A DNA stretch of 64,000 bases. Source: Occultella kanbiaonis (GTDB lineage Bacteria > Actinomycetota > Actinomycetes > Actinomycetales > Beutenbergiaceae). Below, piece by piece: positions 10,067 to 18,389 of this stretch. Each line of letters begins with the position of its first letter. Position 1 is the stretch's first letter. The stretch lies in the NCBI RefSeq assembly GCF_009708215.1, contig NZ_CP046175.1:2976001-3040000 (forward strand), given 5' to 3'. Under the pieces are notes generated by a model. It saw only the letters and a list, made by a program, of their open reading frames with translations. It searched no databases and was not told the DNA's origin. A program made the position numbers and the translations under genes.

Positions 10067-10447
10067 CTACCGCGCCCTCATCGTGAGGGTCTCGAGCGAG
10101 TCCGTCGCGCGCAGGATCCTGGCGACGACGAACGGCGCCCAGGAGGCGGTCTCGTCCCTGCCGAGCACCGGGTCGACCAGGTCCACGGTGCGGCCCCGGG
10201 TGACGATCCGCGCGGAACCGGCGGCGCGCACGTTGCGGACCCAGTCCGTCCGGGGGCCGTAGGTCAGCGCGAACACGTACGAGCCGTTCCGCTGGAACAC
10301 GTTCACCGGGATGGTGTACTTCGTGCCGGACGTGCGGCCGGTGTGCGTGAGCAGCCCGAATCCGGGCATCCTCGGGGCGACGTGGCGCATGACGTGGTTC
10401 AGGTACTTCTTGTTGCGTTCGGCCACCGAGCGGGACAGCGGACTCAT
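10067..10447 (-). CDS. Deazaflavin (F420)-dependent nitroreductase-family protein, DUF385/Ddn-like
   Basis: The 126-residue split-barrel protein belongs to the Ddn/DUF385 family, whose members bind F420 and reduce quinones or other small substrates. The family segment LTHTGRTSG near residue 35 and the following strand pattern are clear, and the length is normal. I place the start at the ATG at 10447, with GGAGG 8 nt before it; reading further upstream crosses the ceoB promoter. It lies between the permease operon and ceoB. No F420 biosynthesis genes are in the window, so cofactor use is inferred from family. Confidence 0.8.
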   Translation of the reverse strand: MSPLSRSVAERNKKYLNHVMRHVAPRMPGFGLLTHTGRTSGTKYTIPVNVFQRNGSYVFALTYGPRTDWVRNVRAAGSARIVTRGRTVDLVDPVLGRDETASWAPFVVARILRATDSLETLTMRAR

Positions 10448-10509
10448 CGGTGTGCCTCCGTTGCGATCTCCCGGCGTCGACTGCTGACGCCGCAACGGTA
10501 CTCCCGGTG

Positions 10510-10515
10510 TAGCGT
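10510..10515 (+). promoter_or_regulatory. -10 element of ceoB, leaderless type
   Basis: TAGCGT ends 8 nt before the GTG start of ceoB, so transcription should begin at or next to the start codon. Confidence 0.5.
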
Positions 10516-10523
10516 CTGGACTC

Positions 10524-11192
10524 GTGCACTTCGTCATCATGGGCGCGGGTCGCGTCGGGGTCACCCTCGCCGAGACCCTGGAGTCCAAAGGCCACTCCGT
10601 GGCGATCATCGACCAGAACCCGGAGGCGTTCCGGCGACTCTCGGACGACTTCGCGGGCCGCCGGGTGACCGGCATGGGCTTCGACCGGGAGGCCCTGACG
10701 CAGGCCGGCATCGAGGACGCCTACGCGTTCGCGGCCGTGTCCAGCGGGGACAACTCCAACATCATCGCCGCGCGGGTGGTCCGCGAGGTGTTCGGGATCG
10801 ACAACGTGGTGGCCCGGATCTACGACCCGGGCCGGGCCCAGATCTACCAGCGGCTCGGGATCACGACCGTCGCGACCGTCCGGTGGACCGCGGACCAGGT
10901 GCTGCGCCGGATGATGCCCACCGGTGCGGCCAGTGAGTACCGAGACGCCTCCGGCGGCGTGAGCCTGTGCGAGATGGACCTGCACGAGGGTTGGATCGGC
11001 CACACCGTGCGGCAGCTGCAGAACCTCGCGAAGGCACGGATCGCGTACATCACGCGGTTCGGTGACGCCTACATCCCGTCCCCGCTCGACGTGCTCCAGG
11101 AGAACGACCTGCTGCACGTCATCGTGTACACCGACCACATCAACGAGGTCCAGCGGATCCTGGCCACGGCGCCCAAGCCCGAGGAGGACTGA
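10524..11192 (+). CDS. ceoB: TrkA-type potassium transport regulatory protein (CeoB)
   Basis: This 222-residue cytoplasmic RCK protein has an N-terminal Rossmann NAD-binding domain beginning VIMGAGRVGVTLAE at residue 4 and a C-terminal RCK_C (TrkA-C) domain. Such proteins gate Trk/Ktr-type potassium channels or transporters. It is followed with a 1-bp overlap by a second, related protein, as in the mycobacterial ceoB-ceoC pair. No TrkH/TrkG membrane subunit is visible nearby; the divergent KimA-like permease is the only potassium-type transporter here, so a functional link is possible but unproven. The GTG start is supported by TAGCGT 8 nt upstream and the absence of a Shine-Dalgarno sequence. 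Confidence 0.9.
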   Translation: MHFVIMGAGRVGVTLAETLESKGHSVAIIDQNPEAFRRLSDDFAGRRVTGMGFDREALTQAGIEDAYAFAAVSSGDNSNIIAARVVREVFGIDNVVARIYDPGRAQIYQRLGITTVATVRWTADQVLRRMMPTGAASEYRDASGGVSLCEMDLHEGWIGHTVRQLQNLAKARIAYITRFGDAYIPSPLDVLQENDLLHVIVYTDHINEVQRILATAPKPEED

Positions 11193-11872
11193 TGCGGGTC
11201 GTCATCGCCGGTGCCGGGAGCGTCGGCCGCTCCATCGCCCGGGAACTCATCGGCCACGACCACGTGGTCCTGCTGATCGACAAGGACCCGATGGCCATGA
11301 AGGTCTCCTCGGTCAGCGAGGCAGAGTGGCTGCTCGCGGACGCCTGCGAGATCAGCTCGCTGAGCCAGGCGGACCTCGCCGCCGCCGATGTGGTGGTCGC
11401 CGCAACCGGCGACGACAAGGCGAACCTCGTGGTCTCGCTGCTGGCGAAGACCGAGTTCGCGGTACCGCGGGTCGTGGCCCGGGTGAACAACCCGAAGAAC
11501 GAGTGGATGTTCGACGAGGCCTGGGGCGTGGACGTGCTCGTGTCGACGCCTCGGATCATGACGTCCCTGGTGGAGGAGGCGGTCTCGGTCGGCGACCTGG
11601 TCCGGATCTTCACGTTCCACCAGTCCGGGGCGAGCATGTACGAGATCACCCTGTCCCCCGGCGCGGCGGTGGTGGGTCAGCAGATCTCTCAGATCGGGTG
11701 GCCGAGCGCGGCCGTGCTGGCGGCGATCATCCGCGGCGATCAGCCGATCGCGCCCAGCCAGGACGACACCCTGGAGGCCGGGGACGAGCTACTGCTCATC
11801 GTGTCGTCTGCGGAGCAGGCGGATCTGCTTGAGCTGCAGCACCTGCTCGGGGATTCACCAGTAGCCACGTGA
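11192..11872 (+). CDS. ceoC: TrkA-type potassium transport regulatory protein (CeoC)
   Basis: This second RCK protein of 226 residues begins MRVVIAGAGSVGRSIARE, the Rossmann glycine-rich loop, and ends in a TrkA-C domain (about residues 140-220). It is translationally coupled to ceoB (TGATG overlap) with AGGAGG upstream. CeoB and CeoC presumably form hetero-oligomers that sense NAD(H) or another ligand and control potassium flux. Its last 77 bp overlap, tail to tail, the opposite-strand DUF3159 gene. Confidence 0.9.
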   Translation: MRVVIAGAGSVGRSIARELIGHDHVVLLIDKDPMAMKVSSVSEAEWLLADACEISSLSQADLAAADVVVAATGDDKANLVVSLLAKTEFAVPRVVARVNNPKNEWMFDEAWGVDVLVSTPRIMTSLVEEAVSVGDLVRIFTFHQSGASMYEITLSPGAAVVGQQISQIGWPSAAVLAAIIRGDQPIAPSQDDTLEAGDELLLIVSSAEQADLLELQHLLGDSPVAT

Positions 11873-12548
11873 TCCAGAGGACGAGCGCCCACAGCGGCAA
11901 CCCCATGACGAGGCGAGCGGTGCCGAGCCAGCCCGCCTCCGCGTTCAGGTAGAGCGGCACCTGCACGGCCAGCCGGGCCGCGAACGCACCGACCCACAGC
12001 CAGGACGCCAGCGAGTAGCGGCGCAGCAGCGCCCGGTCCGCGCGCCACTCGAACCCCTTCCCGAACAGGCTCGAGACGATCACACCCACCACCGGCCACC
12101 TGGCCAGGATGGAGGCGGTCACGCCGACCACGAACGCGGCGTTCACGTACAGACCCCACCTGAAGTAGTCCTGCGCCTCGCCGGTGCGCCACGCCCAGAT
12201 GGCGCCGATCGCCACGCCGAGCAGCCCGCCGAGGGCCTGCGTGACCGGCGTCCGGGAGACCAGCCGGGCGATCGTGGCGACGACGGCGACGGCCACCGAG
12301 GAGATCAGCGCCGGCATGAGTTCCCGGGTGGCGACGAACACGACCACGAACACCAGGCCGGGCGCCGTCGACTCGACGAGCCCGCGCACGCCACCGATGG
12401 ACGCGGCCAGGCTGAACTCCCCCGCCGCGAGCTGGCCCATGCCGCGGCCGCCAGGCACGGCGCCGCGCCTCGGCGCCGGGCCGCTCTGGTCCGGCAGCTC
12501 CGGGTCGGACGTGTCCTGGGCCGGGCCTGCCTCGCGGTTCTCGGTCAT
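11796..12548 (-). CDS. DUF3159 membrane protein
   Basis: This 250-residue protein has a hydrophilic N terminus of about 60 residues and then five or six hydrophobic segments (two short ones near 75-115, others around 130-240). It matches the DUF3159 family (Rv2693c type), found beside ceoB/ceoC and dut in actinobacteria. Its biochemical role is unknown; a channel or transporter component has been only guessed for the family. The ATG at 12548 overlaps the preceding OB-fold gene by 4 bp (ATGA), so the two are co-translated. The 3' end runs 77 bp into ceoC on the other strand. Confidence 0.85.
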   Translation of the reverse strand: MTENREAGPAQDTSDPELPDQSGPAPRRGAVPGGRGMGQLAAGEFSLAASIGGVRGLVESTAPGLVFVVVFVATRELMPALISSVAVAVVATIARLVSRTPVTQALGGLLGVAIGAIWAWRTGEAQDYFRWGLYVNAAFVVGVTASILARWPVVGVIVSSLFGKGFEWRADRALLRRYSLASWLWVGAFAARLAVQVPLYLNAEAGWLGTARLVMGLPLWALVLWITWLLVNPRAGAAAQADPPAPQTTR

Positions 12549-12931
12549 GGGGTCGCCTCTGCGGAGTCGGGGGCCAGGAGTCGGTACTCCGGGTTGAACA
12601 TCGTGGCGTGCGTGCGGCCGAAGTCGGCCGAGGTGATCATGCCCTCGGCGACGAGCCGGCGCCCCGGCTCGATGCCGGGGATCTCCCGCCGGCCGAGCCA
12701 GACGAGATCGAGGCTGCCGGAACCGTCGTACAGCTCGGCCACCAGGGCCGGGCCGGCGGCGGCCGGTGCGAACGTCACCGCCCGGATCACACCCGAGACC
12801 GTCGCGCGGCTGCGCGCGTGGCACCGGCCCACCGGCTGGGTACCCCGGCGGCGCGCCTCGAGCTGCTCGTCGTCCGCCTCGAGCTCTGCCTGGGAGGCGG
12901 TGAACCGGTCCCATGCGTCGCGCAGGCTCAT
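12545..12931 (-). CDS. OB-fold nucleic-acid-binding-domain protein (Rv2694c-like)
   Basis: The 128-residue protein has a charged N-terminal helix (residues 1-30) and a single OB-fold beta barrel resembling the tRNA/ssDNA-binding anticodon type, with AVTFAPAAAGPALVAELYDGSG and an IPGIEPGRRLVAEG-like strand pair typical of such domains. Its actual ligand is not known. It lies between DUF3710 (21-bp gap) and DUF3159 (4-bp overlap) in a minus-strand operon conserved in actinobacteria. Confidence 0.78.
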   Translation of the reverse strand: MSLRDAWDRFTASQAELEADDEQLEARRRGTQPVGRCHARSRATVSGVIRAVTFAPAAAGPALVAELYDGSGSLDLVWLGRREIPGIEPGRRLVAEGMITSADFGRTHATMFNPEYRLLAPDSAEATP

Positions 12932-12952
12932 CGTTTCGACCTCACTGCCGGC

Positions 12953-13657
12953 TCAACGGGTTTCGGTGATCTCGGGGCCGCGCTTGGGCAGGTCGAGGCT
13001 GGGTCGCCCACCCGCGAGGTCCGGGGCGGGTTCGCCCGACCGTCCGGGCAGGTGCAGCGTGAGCAGGTCGCGCGGCGGGCGGGCCTCTGAGCCACGCACC
13101 ACCACGACGTCCGCGAGCACGTCCTCGAGCGCGGCCGCCGCCTCGGTGTCCACGGTCGCCTTGCCGGACATCACCGCGCGCAGGAACCAGCGTGGCCCGT
13201 CGACGCCGATGAACCGGGCCGGCCGGCTGCCGGTACGTCCGTCCGGAAGCCGGGCGGGAAGCCGGGCGAGCAGCTCGCGGCCGAACGAGCCGGTACGTTC
13301 GTCGGACGACCCGCCCTGCTTGACGACCTGCTGGGCGATCTCCTCCCGCAGCTCGTCCCAGAGGCCCTCGCTGCGGGGAGCGGCGAACGCCTGCAGCTGC
13401 AGGCTCGAGGAGTCCAGCAACAGCCGCACCGCGACGACGCGGCGGGTCTTGGAGTCCAGCTCCATCTTGACCTGGCTGCCCGCCCGCTTCGGCAGCCGGA
13501 TCGCGCCGAGATCGATGCGACCACCCAGCTCGGGCACCTCGTCGACGTCCCATGGGCCGCGCCCCTCGGGCTCGGCGGGGCTCGGCGCCGAAGCCGCGGA
13601 GTCCACGGAATCGGCGGATCCGGCCCGGGCGGCCTTCTTACGTCCGAACAGTGCCAT
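12953..13657 (-). CDS. DUF3710 protein
   Basis: This 234-residue soluble protein starts MALFGRKKA and has a variable 35-residue acidic-alanine linker before the conserved DUF3710 core, which includes GRIDLGAIRLP and a RWFLRAVMSG segment. The function of the family is unknown; it always neighbours dut (Rv2696c/Rv2697c). It is translationally coupled to dut by a 1-bp overlap. No signal peptide or membrane segment is seen. Confidence 0.85.
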   Translation of the reverse strand: MALFGRKKAARAGSADSVDSAASAPSPAEPEGRGPWDVDEVPELGGRIDLGAIRLPKRAGSQVKMELDSKTRRVVAVRLLLDSSSLQLQAFAAPRSEGLWDELREEIAQQVVKQGGSSDERTGSFGRELLARLPARLPDGRTGSRPARFIGVDGPRWFLRAVMSGKATVDTEAAAALEDVLADVVVVRGSEARPPRDLLTLHLPGRSGEPAPDLAGGRPSLDLPKRGPEITETR

Positions 13658-14142
13658 CAGCGTGCTCCCTCGGCGATCGCATAGCCCCCGGTCGAACCGA
13701 GGCCACCGTCGCCGCGATCGCTGCCGGGCAGGTGCTCGACCTCGACGAACGCGGCGGAGGCGACCTGCTGGATCACGAGCTGCGCGATCCGGTCACCCCG
13801 CTCCAGCCGGGCCTCGGTCTCGGGGTCGGTGTTGACGAGGATGACCTTGATCTCGCCGCGGTAGCCGGCGTCCACCGTCCCCGGTGCGTTCAGCGTCGTG
13901 ATGCCGTGCTTCGCGGCCAGGCCGGAGCGGGGGTGCACGAATGCGGCGTACCCGCGCGGAAGGGCGATCGCGATGCCGGTCGGTACCGTCGCCCGCCCAC
14001 CGGGGGGCAGGGTCACGGGCTCGGCCGCCCGCAGATCGAGGCCGGCGTCACCGGGGTGGGCATAGGCCGGCACCGGCAGCTCCGGGTCGAGCCGCTGGAT
14101 CAGGATGTCCACGTCCGTGCCGGGGTCGTCGTTCTCAGTCAT
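13657..14142 (-). CDS. dut: Deoxyuridine 5'-triphosphate nucleotidohydrolase
   Basis: dUTPase hydrolyses dUTP to dUMP and pyrophosphate, keeping uracil out of DNA and feeding dTMP synthesis. At 161 residues it is a standard homotrimeric enzyme with all five motifs: [41 protein letters not shown] and the C-terminal GLGSTGGY. An alternative GTG lies one codon upstream (14145). It is the first gene of the minus-strand dut-DUF3710-OB-DUF3159 run and is divergent from DUF3093. Confidence 0.95.
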   Translation of the reverse strand: MTENDDPGTDVDILIQRLDPELPVPAYAHPGDAGLDLRAAEPVTLPPGGRATVPTGIAIALPRGYAAFVHPRSGLAAKHGITTLNAPGTVDAGYRGEIKVILVNTDPETEARLERGDRIAQLVIQQVASAAFVEVEHLPGSDRGDGGLGSTGGYAIAEGAR

Positions 14143-14238
14143 CACGTCTCGAGCCTACTTCTCCCCGCGACCGCTCGTGGCGGTCGAGGTGGATCGTCGG
14201 GGCGGGTACTCGGTGCCCGGTGCACCCGTGGCCGGTGG

Positions 14239-14244
14239 CAGACT
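14239..14244 (+). promoter_or_regulatory. Possible -10 element of the DUF3093 gene
   Basis: CAGACT ends 7 nt before the GTG at 14252, in the leaderless arrangement seen repeatedly in this window. It lacks the first T of TANNNT, so this is a weak call. Confidence 0.3.
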
Positions 14245-14251
14245 GGCGTTC

Positions 14252-14719
14252 GTGCCCGTGTTCTCCGAGACCCTGCTGCCCTCCGTCTGGAAGTGGCTGC
14301 TCGCCCCAGCCGGTGGCTTCGCCGCCGCGATGATCACGGTGGTGCTGGGAATGCCGGTCGCCGTCACCGTCGGGGTGGCGGTGACGATCGCGTTGGTGGT
14401 CGTGCTGCTGCGGACCGCGCCCGTGACCGTCGTCACGGCGGAGGAGTTGCGGGCCGGCCGGGCACACATCGCCAGGGAGTTCATCGACGCCGTGGAGATC
14501 GTCGAGGGCAGCGACCTCGAGAAGGCGATGGGGCCGGGTCTCGATGCCCGCGCCCACATCCAGTTCAGTTCATCGGCGCCGGCGGCGGTACGGGTGGTCC
14601 TGCGAGACCCGCAGGACCCGACGCCGTACTGGTTGATCTCCACCAGGCGCGCCGCCGAACTTGCGCGGGCCCTGGTGGGTGATGCGGCTCAGGCCGCGCA
14701 CTCCGAGCAGACCGGCTGA
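14252..14719 (+). CDS. DUF3093 membrane protein
   Basis: This roughly 155-residue protein has two adjacent hydrophobic segments near the N terminus (about residues 12-55) and a soluble C-terminal domain containing VTAEELRAGRAHI. It belongs to DUF3093 (Rv2698 type), of unknown function and always next to dut and DUF4193. The start is uncertain: GTG at 14252 fits family length and a -10-like CAGACT upstream, and longer in-frame versions would overlap dut. Its last 31 bp overlap the convergent DUF4193 gene. Confidence 0.75.
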   Translation: MPVFSETLLPSVWKWLLAPAGGFAAAMITVVLGMPVAVTVGVAVTIALVVVLLRTAPVTVVTAEELRAGRAHIAREFIDAVEIVEGSDLEKAMGPGLDARAHIQFSSSAPAAVRVVLRDPQDPTPYWLISTRRAAELARALVGDAAQAAHSEQTG

Positions 14720-14988
14720 CCGTTCTCCTCGTAGGCCAGCTGGCTGCGGTGGTGGACCAGGAAGCAGCGCGAGCAGGTGAACTCGTCTGCCTGACGGGGC
14801 AGGACGCGGACGGAGAGTTCTTCTCCGCTGAGATCGGCGCCGGGGAGTTCGAACCCCTCGGCGGCTTCCGTCTCGTCCTCGTCGACCGCCCCGGAGTTCT
14901 TCTCCGCACGCCGGGCCTTCAGCTCCTCCAGGGAGTCCTCGCTGAGGTCCTCTTCGTTCTTGCGCGGTGCGTCGTAGTCGGTCGCCAT
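14689..14988 (-). CDS. DUF4193 small zinc-ribbon-like protein
   Basis: The 99-residue acidic protein has a disordered, glutamate-rich N-terminal part and two cysteine pairs, CSRC and CSEC, about 25 residues apart near the C terminus, which look like a zinc ribbon. DUF4193 is conserved across actinobacteria next to dut; its role is unknown, though small acidic zinc proteins of this kind often contact RNA polymerase. Start at ATG 14988 with GGAG about 10 nt upstream. Confidence 0.85.
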   Translation of the reverse strand: MATDYDAPRKNEEDLSEDSLEELKARRAEKNSGAVDEDETEAAEGFELPGADLSGEELSVRVLPRQADEFTCSRCFLVHHRSQLAYEENGQPVCSECAA

Positions 14989-15376
14989 GGTGGGCAAGCG
15001 CTCCGGTTTCTCTTGATGGTGGTGGTCGCAGTTACAACGCGTGGGGCTTCGAAATGTTCCCGTAGCGAAGGGATTGTCCACCCTGGACGCCGTGTGTGCG
15101 CACCGAATGGAGAAATCCCTTGGAACTGAGGCGAGGACGACGCGCAACCGGTCTGTTGGACCGGGGTCCGCGCAGCCTCACCGGGGCGAACCATACATCG
15201 GTCTTGGCCGTTCGGAGCACCACGCGCCGACGGGCGGGCGTCGACGCGGCCGCGTTAGGCTGCCACGGTCGCCCCTGCAGCGGCCCGGTCGCGGGAATCA
15301 CCGCCACACCGGACGTAATGCGGCAGTCCCGACCCGTGGGCTGGCAGGCTCGGGGTGTGCACGGTACGGAGGTGTG
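14989..15376. other. Divergent intergenic region with inverted repeats, between DUF4193 and sepH
   Basis: This 388-bp region has no convincing gene. A candidate promoter for DUF4193 (minus strand) is TGGACA at 15075-15080 with AACATT at 15053-15058, spacing 16. Overlying it are inverted-repeat arms 15068-15075 and 15114-15121 enclosing a short hairpin (15076-15088) and an 8-bp palindrome (15096-15103). Another stem, 15148-15153 with 15159-15164, follows. TAGGCT at 15256-15261 could be a -10 for sepH, leaving a leader of about 110 nt. Confidence 0.5.
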
Positions 15377-16534
15377 ATGGTGGAGCTAGAACTGGTTGGG
15401 ATCCATGCGGATGGTGAGCATCTGATCCTCATCGGACCCGACGGCGAACGGCACCGGCTGCCCATCGACGACGCCCTGCGCGCCGCCGTGCGCCGCGACC
15501 GCCCCCAGTTGGAGAAGCTGCGCAGCGATTCCGCGCTCCGTCCACGGGACATCCAGATCCTGATCCGCGCCGGCGCGAGCGCCGAGGACATCGCCGGCGA
15601 GTCCGGGCTCGCGATCGAGCAGATCCGCCGCTACGAGGGCCCGGTCATCGCCGAACGAGAGCACGTCGCCCGCCGGGCCCGGATGCTCACCATCGGCCGC
15701 GAGTCCGGTGCGCCGCAGCTCGGTGACCTGGTCGTCGACCGGCTCGCCGCGCGCGGCGTCGATGCGGACTCCATCGACTGGGACGCCCGCCGCCGCGGCA
15801 GCGAACCCTGGGAACTCGTGGCCCGGTTCATCGCGGGCGACCGCGACCGCGAGGCCGTGTGGCAGGTCGATCTCGCGTCATCGATGGTCACCGCCCTCGA
15901 CGACGAGAGCCGCTGGCTGTCGGAGACGGACCTGAGCGCGCCCGGTCCGCGGCGCCACCTCAGTGCCGTGCGCGGGGCCAGGCTCTACGACGTCGAGACG
16001 GACGCGGACATCGCGCCGTCGCTCCAGGCCGTCGACGCGGTGATCCGGGACTCAAGGCCGGTGGCCGCCGACCAGGACGAACCCGCGTCCCCCGAGGAAC
16101 CCGACTCCGACGACGAGTCCGGCACCGAAGCCCTCCTGGACCATCTGAGCGCCAGCCGCGGGGTGCGACAGCCGGTCGAGCTGGACGACGAGACCGCCGA
16201 GGACGAACCCGGCGACGGTCCTGACGGCGCAGGCCGGGTGGGCGAACGCCCCGGCGTCGCCGGTGACGGTGTCCACGAGCCGATGCTCTGGGACGACCCG
16301 CCGGCCGCGCACCCGCCGGCGTCCCACCCCGAGGAGGCGCAGGACGCGGGCATCATCGATCTGCCGCCGCACCTGGCCAACCCGGCGACCGATCCTGCCG
16401 GTGACCCCACCGCCGGGGACGACGAGGAGCCGTCCGAGCCCGCGGCGCCCGCCAGGAGCAAGCGCCCACGGCGCAACCGCCGCACCAGCGTGCCGTCCTG
16501 GGACGAGATCGTCTTCGGCGCCAAGAACGACTGA
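15377..16534 (+). CDS. sepH: Septation protein SepH
   Basis: SepH stimulates FtsZ assembly during division in actinobacteria. The 385-residue product starts with the conserved DUF3071 domain (MVELELVGIHADGEHL) and a helix-turn-helix near residues 50-85 (RPRDIQILIRAGASAEDIA), then a long acidic, proline-rich disordered region, and ends with a basic patch SKRPRRNRR and the short conserved tail SVPSWDEIVFG. The ATG at 15377 follows GGAGG by only 4 nt; the GTG at 15380 gives better spacing and differs by one residue. The gene stands alone, convergent with thymidine kinase. Confidence 0.9.
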   Translation: MVELELVGIHADGEHLILIGPDGERHRLPIDDALRAAVRRDRPQLEKLRSDSALRPRDIQILIRAGASAEDIAGESGLAIEQIRRYEGPVIAEREHVARRARMLTIGRESGAPQLGDLVVDRLAARGVDADSIDWDARRRGSEPWELVARFIAGDRDREAVWQVDLASSMVTALDDESRWLSETDLSAPGPRRHLSAVRGARLYDVETDADIAPSLQAVDAVIRDSRPVAADQDEPASPEEPDSDDESGTEALLDHLSASRGVRQPVELDDETAEDEPGDGPDGAGRVGERPGVAGDGVHEPMLWDDPPAAHPPASHPEEAQDAGIIDLPPHLANPATDPAGDPTAGDDEEPSEPAAPARSKRPRRNRRTSVPSWDEIVFGAKND

Positions 16535-16554
16535 CCGAGCGTCCCGGCCGGCTC

Positions 16555-17202
16555 TCAGCCGCTCAGATCCAGCGGATCCGGCGACGGGCTCGGCGCGTGT
16601 GCGGAGGTGGCGGTCAGGCCGGCCCGGTGGTGCCGCCGGCAGAGCACCTCGTAGCCCACCTCACCGGTGCGGGCTCCGGTGTTCCCGACCACCATCTGCT
16701 CGCCCTCGGTGATCATGACGCCGCCGACCGTGCGGGCGTTGTGGGTGGCGCGGCGCCCGCACCAGCACAGCGCGCGCACCTGGAGCACCTCGACCCGGTC
16801 GGCCAGCGCGAGCAGCCGTGCCGATCCGGGGAACAGCCGCGTCCGGAAGTCGGTGGTGATCCCGAACGCGAACACGTCCACGACGAGTTCGTCGACGACG
16901 CGCGCCAGCTGCTCGATCTGCTCGGGTGCATAGAACTGCGCCTCGTCGCAGATCAGGTAGTCGACCACCTGGCCGCGGGTGCGGCGGTGCACCACCTCGC
17001 GCCAGAAGTCGGTCTGCTCGGTCACCTCGACCGCGGGCACGGCCAGGCCGAGGCGGGAGGAGAGCATCTCGGCACCGGCCCGGTCGTCGCGGCTGAAGAT
17101 CACACCACGGCGGCCCCGAGTGGCGTGGGTGTAGTCCATCTGCAGCGCAAGGGTGGACTTTCCACAGTCCATCGTTCCCGAGAAGAACACCAGGTCCGCC
17201 AT
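16555..17202 (-). CDS. tdk: Thymidine kinase (type II)
   Basis: The enzyme phosphorylates thymidine for dTTP salvage. The 215-residue protein has the P-loop SGTMDCGKST at residues 8-17, the Walker B-like DEAQF, and a zinc-binding lasso with cysteines in CWCGRRATHNAR and near the C terminus in CRRHHR. It is coupled by a 1-bp overlap to the upstream phosphodiesterase gene. Many actinobacteria, including mycobacteria, lack tdk, while Streptomyces and Micrococcales relatives keep it near this position. Confidence 0.94.
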   Translation of the reverse strand: MADLVFFSGTMDCGKSTLALQMDYTHATRGRRGVIFSRDDRAGAEMLSSRLGLAVPAVEVTEQTDFWREVVHRRTRGQVVDYLICDEAQFYAPEQIEQLARVVDELVVDVFAFGITTDFRTRLFPGSARLLALADRVEVLQVRALCWCGRRATHNARTVGGVMITEGEQMVVGNTGARTGEVGYEVLCRRHHRAGLTATSAHAPSPSPDPLDLSG

Positions 17203-18389
17203 CAGCCCTCCAGCACCACGAGCGGCACGGTGCGCTCGGCCGGGGTGATCGAGCCGTGCATCCCGACCAGGGTGAGCGACGCAGCGGTCTGCGTACGCGA
17301 GTCATGCACGGCGAGGTCACCGAGCGCGGCCACCACGACGTCCCCGATGACCTCGGTGAACCGCGGGTCCACAGGGCCGAGCAGCCCCGTGTCGATCACC
17401 TCGGCCCGCGACATCACCCGCGCGCGGTCGCCGAGGGCATCGGCCCACACCTCACGAACCTGTTCCGCGGCGCCCGGTCGGCTGTACAGGTGCACCGCAC
17501 GGGGCTCGCCGGCCACCAGGTCCACGCCGGCGGCCAGGTCCGGACGGTCGGCGACGTCCACCCGCGCCGGCTCCGCGACGTGCGTGCTCGGCCCGTGGGG
17601 GATGTCGACCATCCCGTGGTCGGCCGTCACCACCATCGTCGTGCCGAGCGGGAGGAGCCGGGCCAGCCGCGCGAGCTCGGCGTCGGTGTGCGCGAGCGCG
17701 TCCGCCCACTCCCCCGAGCGCCACCCCTCGTGGTGGCCGGTCGAGTCGACGTCACCCCAGTAGAGGTACACGAGGTCCACGTCCACCTCGCGCAGCGCAC
17801 CCAGCGCGGTGTCCACGCGCTCGGGCAGCGTCTCGGCGGGCAGGAACTCCGAGCCACGCAGGGCCGCCCTGGTCAGCGGCGAGGAGGCGAACCGCCACGG
17901 TCCGACGCTGACCGCGGACCGGTCGGCCTCCTCGAGCCGTTCGAACACGGTGGGCCGGCGCTGCCAGGCCAGTGGGTCCGCGCCCGTGTTCCACGAGATC
18001 ATGTTCATCAGCCGGCCGCGGGGTTCCCGGACGGTGTAGCCGAGCAGCCCGGTCTCGCCACCGGCCCGGCCGGTACCGAAGTAGCCGAGGTTCGTCGCCG
18101 TCGTCGACGGGAATGCGCACGTCAGCGCGTCCAGCCGGCCGGTCGACGTCAGGAACGGCGCCACGTCCGCGCGGTCGGTGAGGTTATGCCAGCCGAGGCC
18201 GTCGACGAGCACGACGACCGCCTTGCGGGCCTGCGGCAGGCCGAGCGCGGCCGCCACGTCCACGCTCGAGGTCGCTGCGTCGTCGGGCATGGCGAGGTCG
18301 ATCCCGCAGGCGCCGACGGCACCCCACAGGACCTGACCCAGCGTGCCCGCCGGCTCGGCGGCGGCGCCGGGGTCGACCGATGCGCTCAC
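17202..18389 (-). CDS. Alkaline phosphatase-superfamily nucleotide pyrophosphatase/phosphodiesterase
   Basis: The 395-residue hydrolase has the two-metal site of the NPP/phosphopentomutase-like superfamily: VDGLGWHN near residue 65, the probable nucleophile Thr97 in FPSTTATN, GDVDSTGHH in the middle, and TADHGMVDI. It likely cleaves phosphodiester or pyrophosphate bonds; the substrate is unknown, and no signal peptide is clear. The GTG start at 18389 overlaps the DUF5998 stop by 4 bp, and its stop overlaps tdk by 1 bp, so DUF5998, this gene and tdk form one translationally coupled unit. Confidence 0.85.
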   Translation of the reverse strand: MSASVDPGAAAEPAGTLGQVLWGAVGACGIDLAMPDDAATSSVDVAAALGLPQARKAVVVLVDGLGWHNLTDRADVAPFLTSTGRLDALTCAFPSTTATNLGYFGTGRAGGETGLLGYTVREPRGRLMNMISWNTGADPLAWQRRPTVFERLEEADRSAVSVGPWRFASSPLTRAALRGSEFLPAETLPERVDTALGALREVDVDLVYLYWGDVDSTGHHEGWRSGEWADALAHTDAELARLARLLPLGTTMVVTADHGMVDIPHGPSTHVAEPARVDVADRPDLAAGVDLVAGEPRAVHLYSRPGAAEQVREVWADALGDRARVMSRAEVIDTGLLGPVDPRFTEVIGDVVVAALGDLAVHDSRTQTAASLTLVGMHGSITPAERTVPLVVLEG

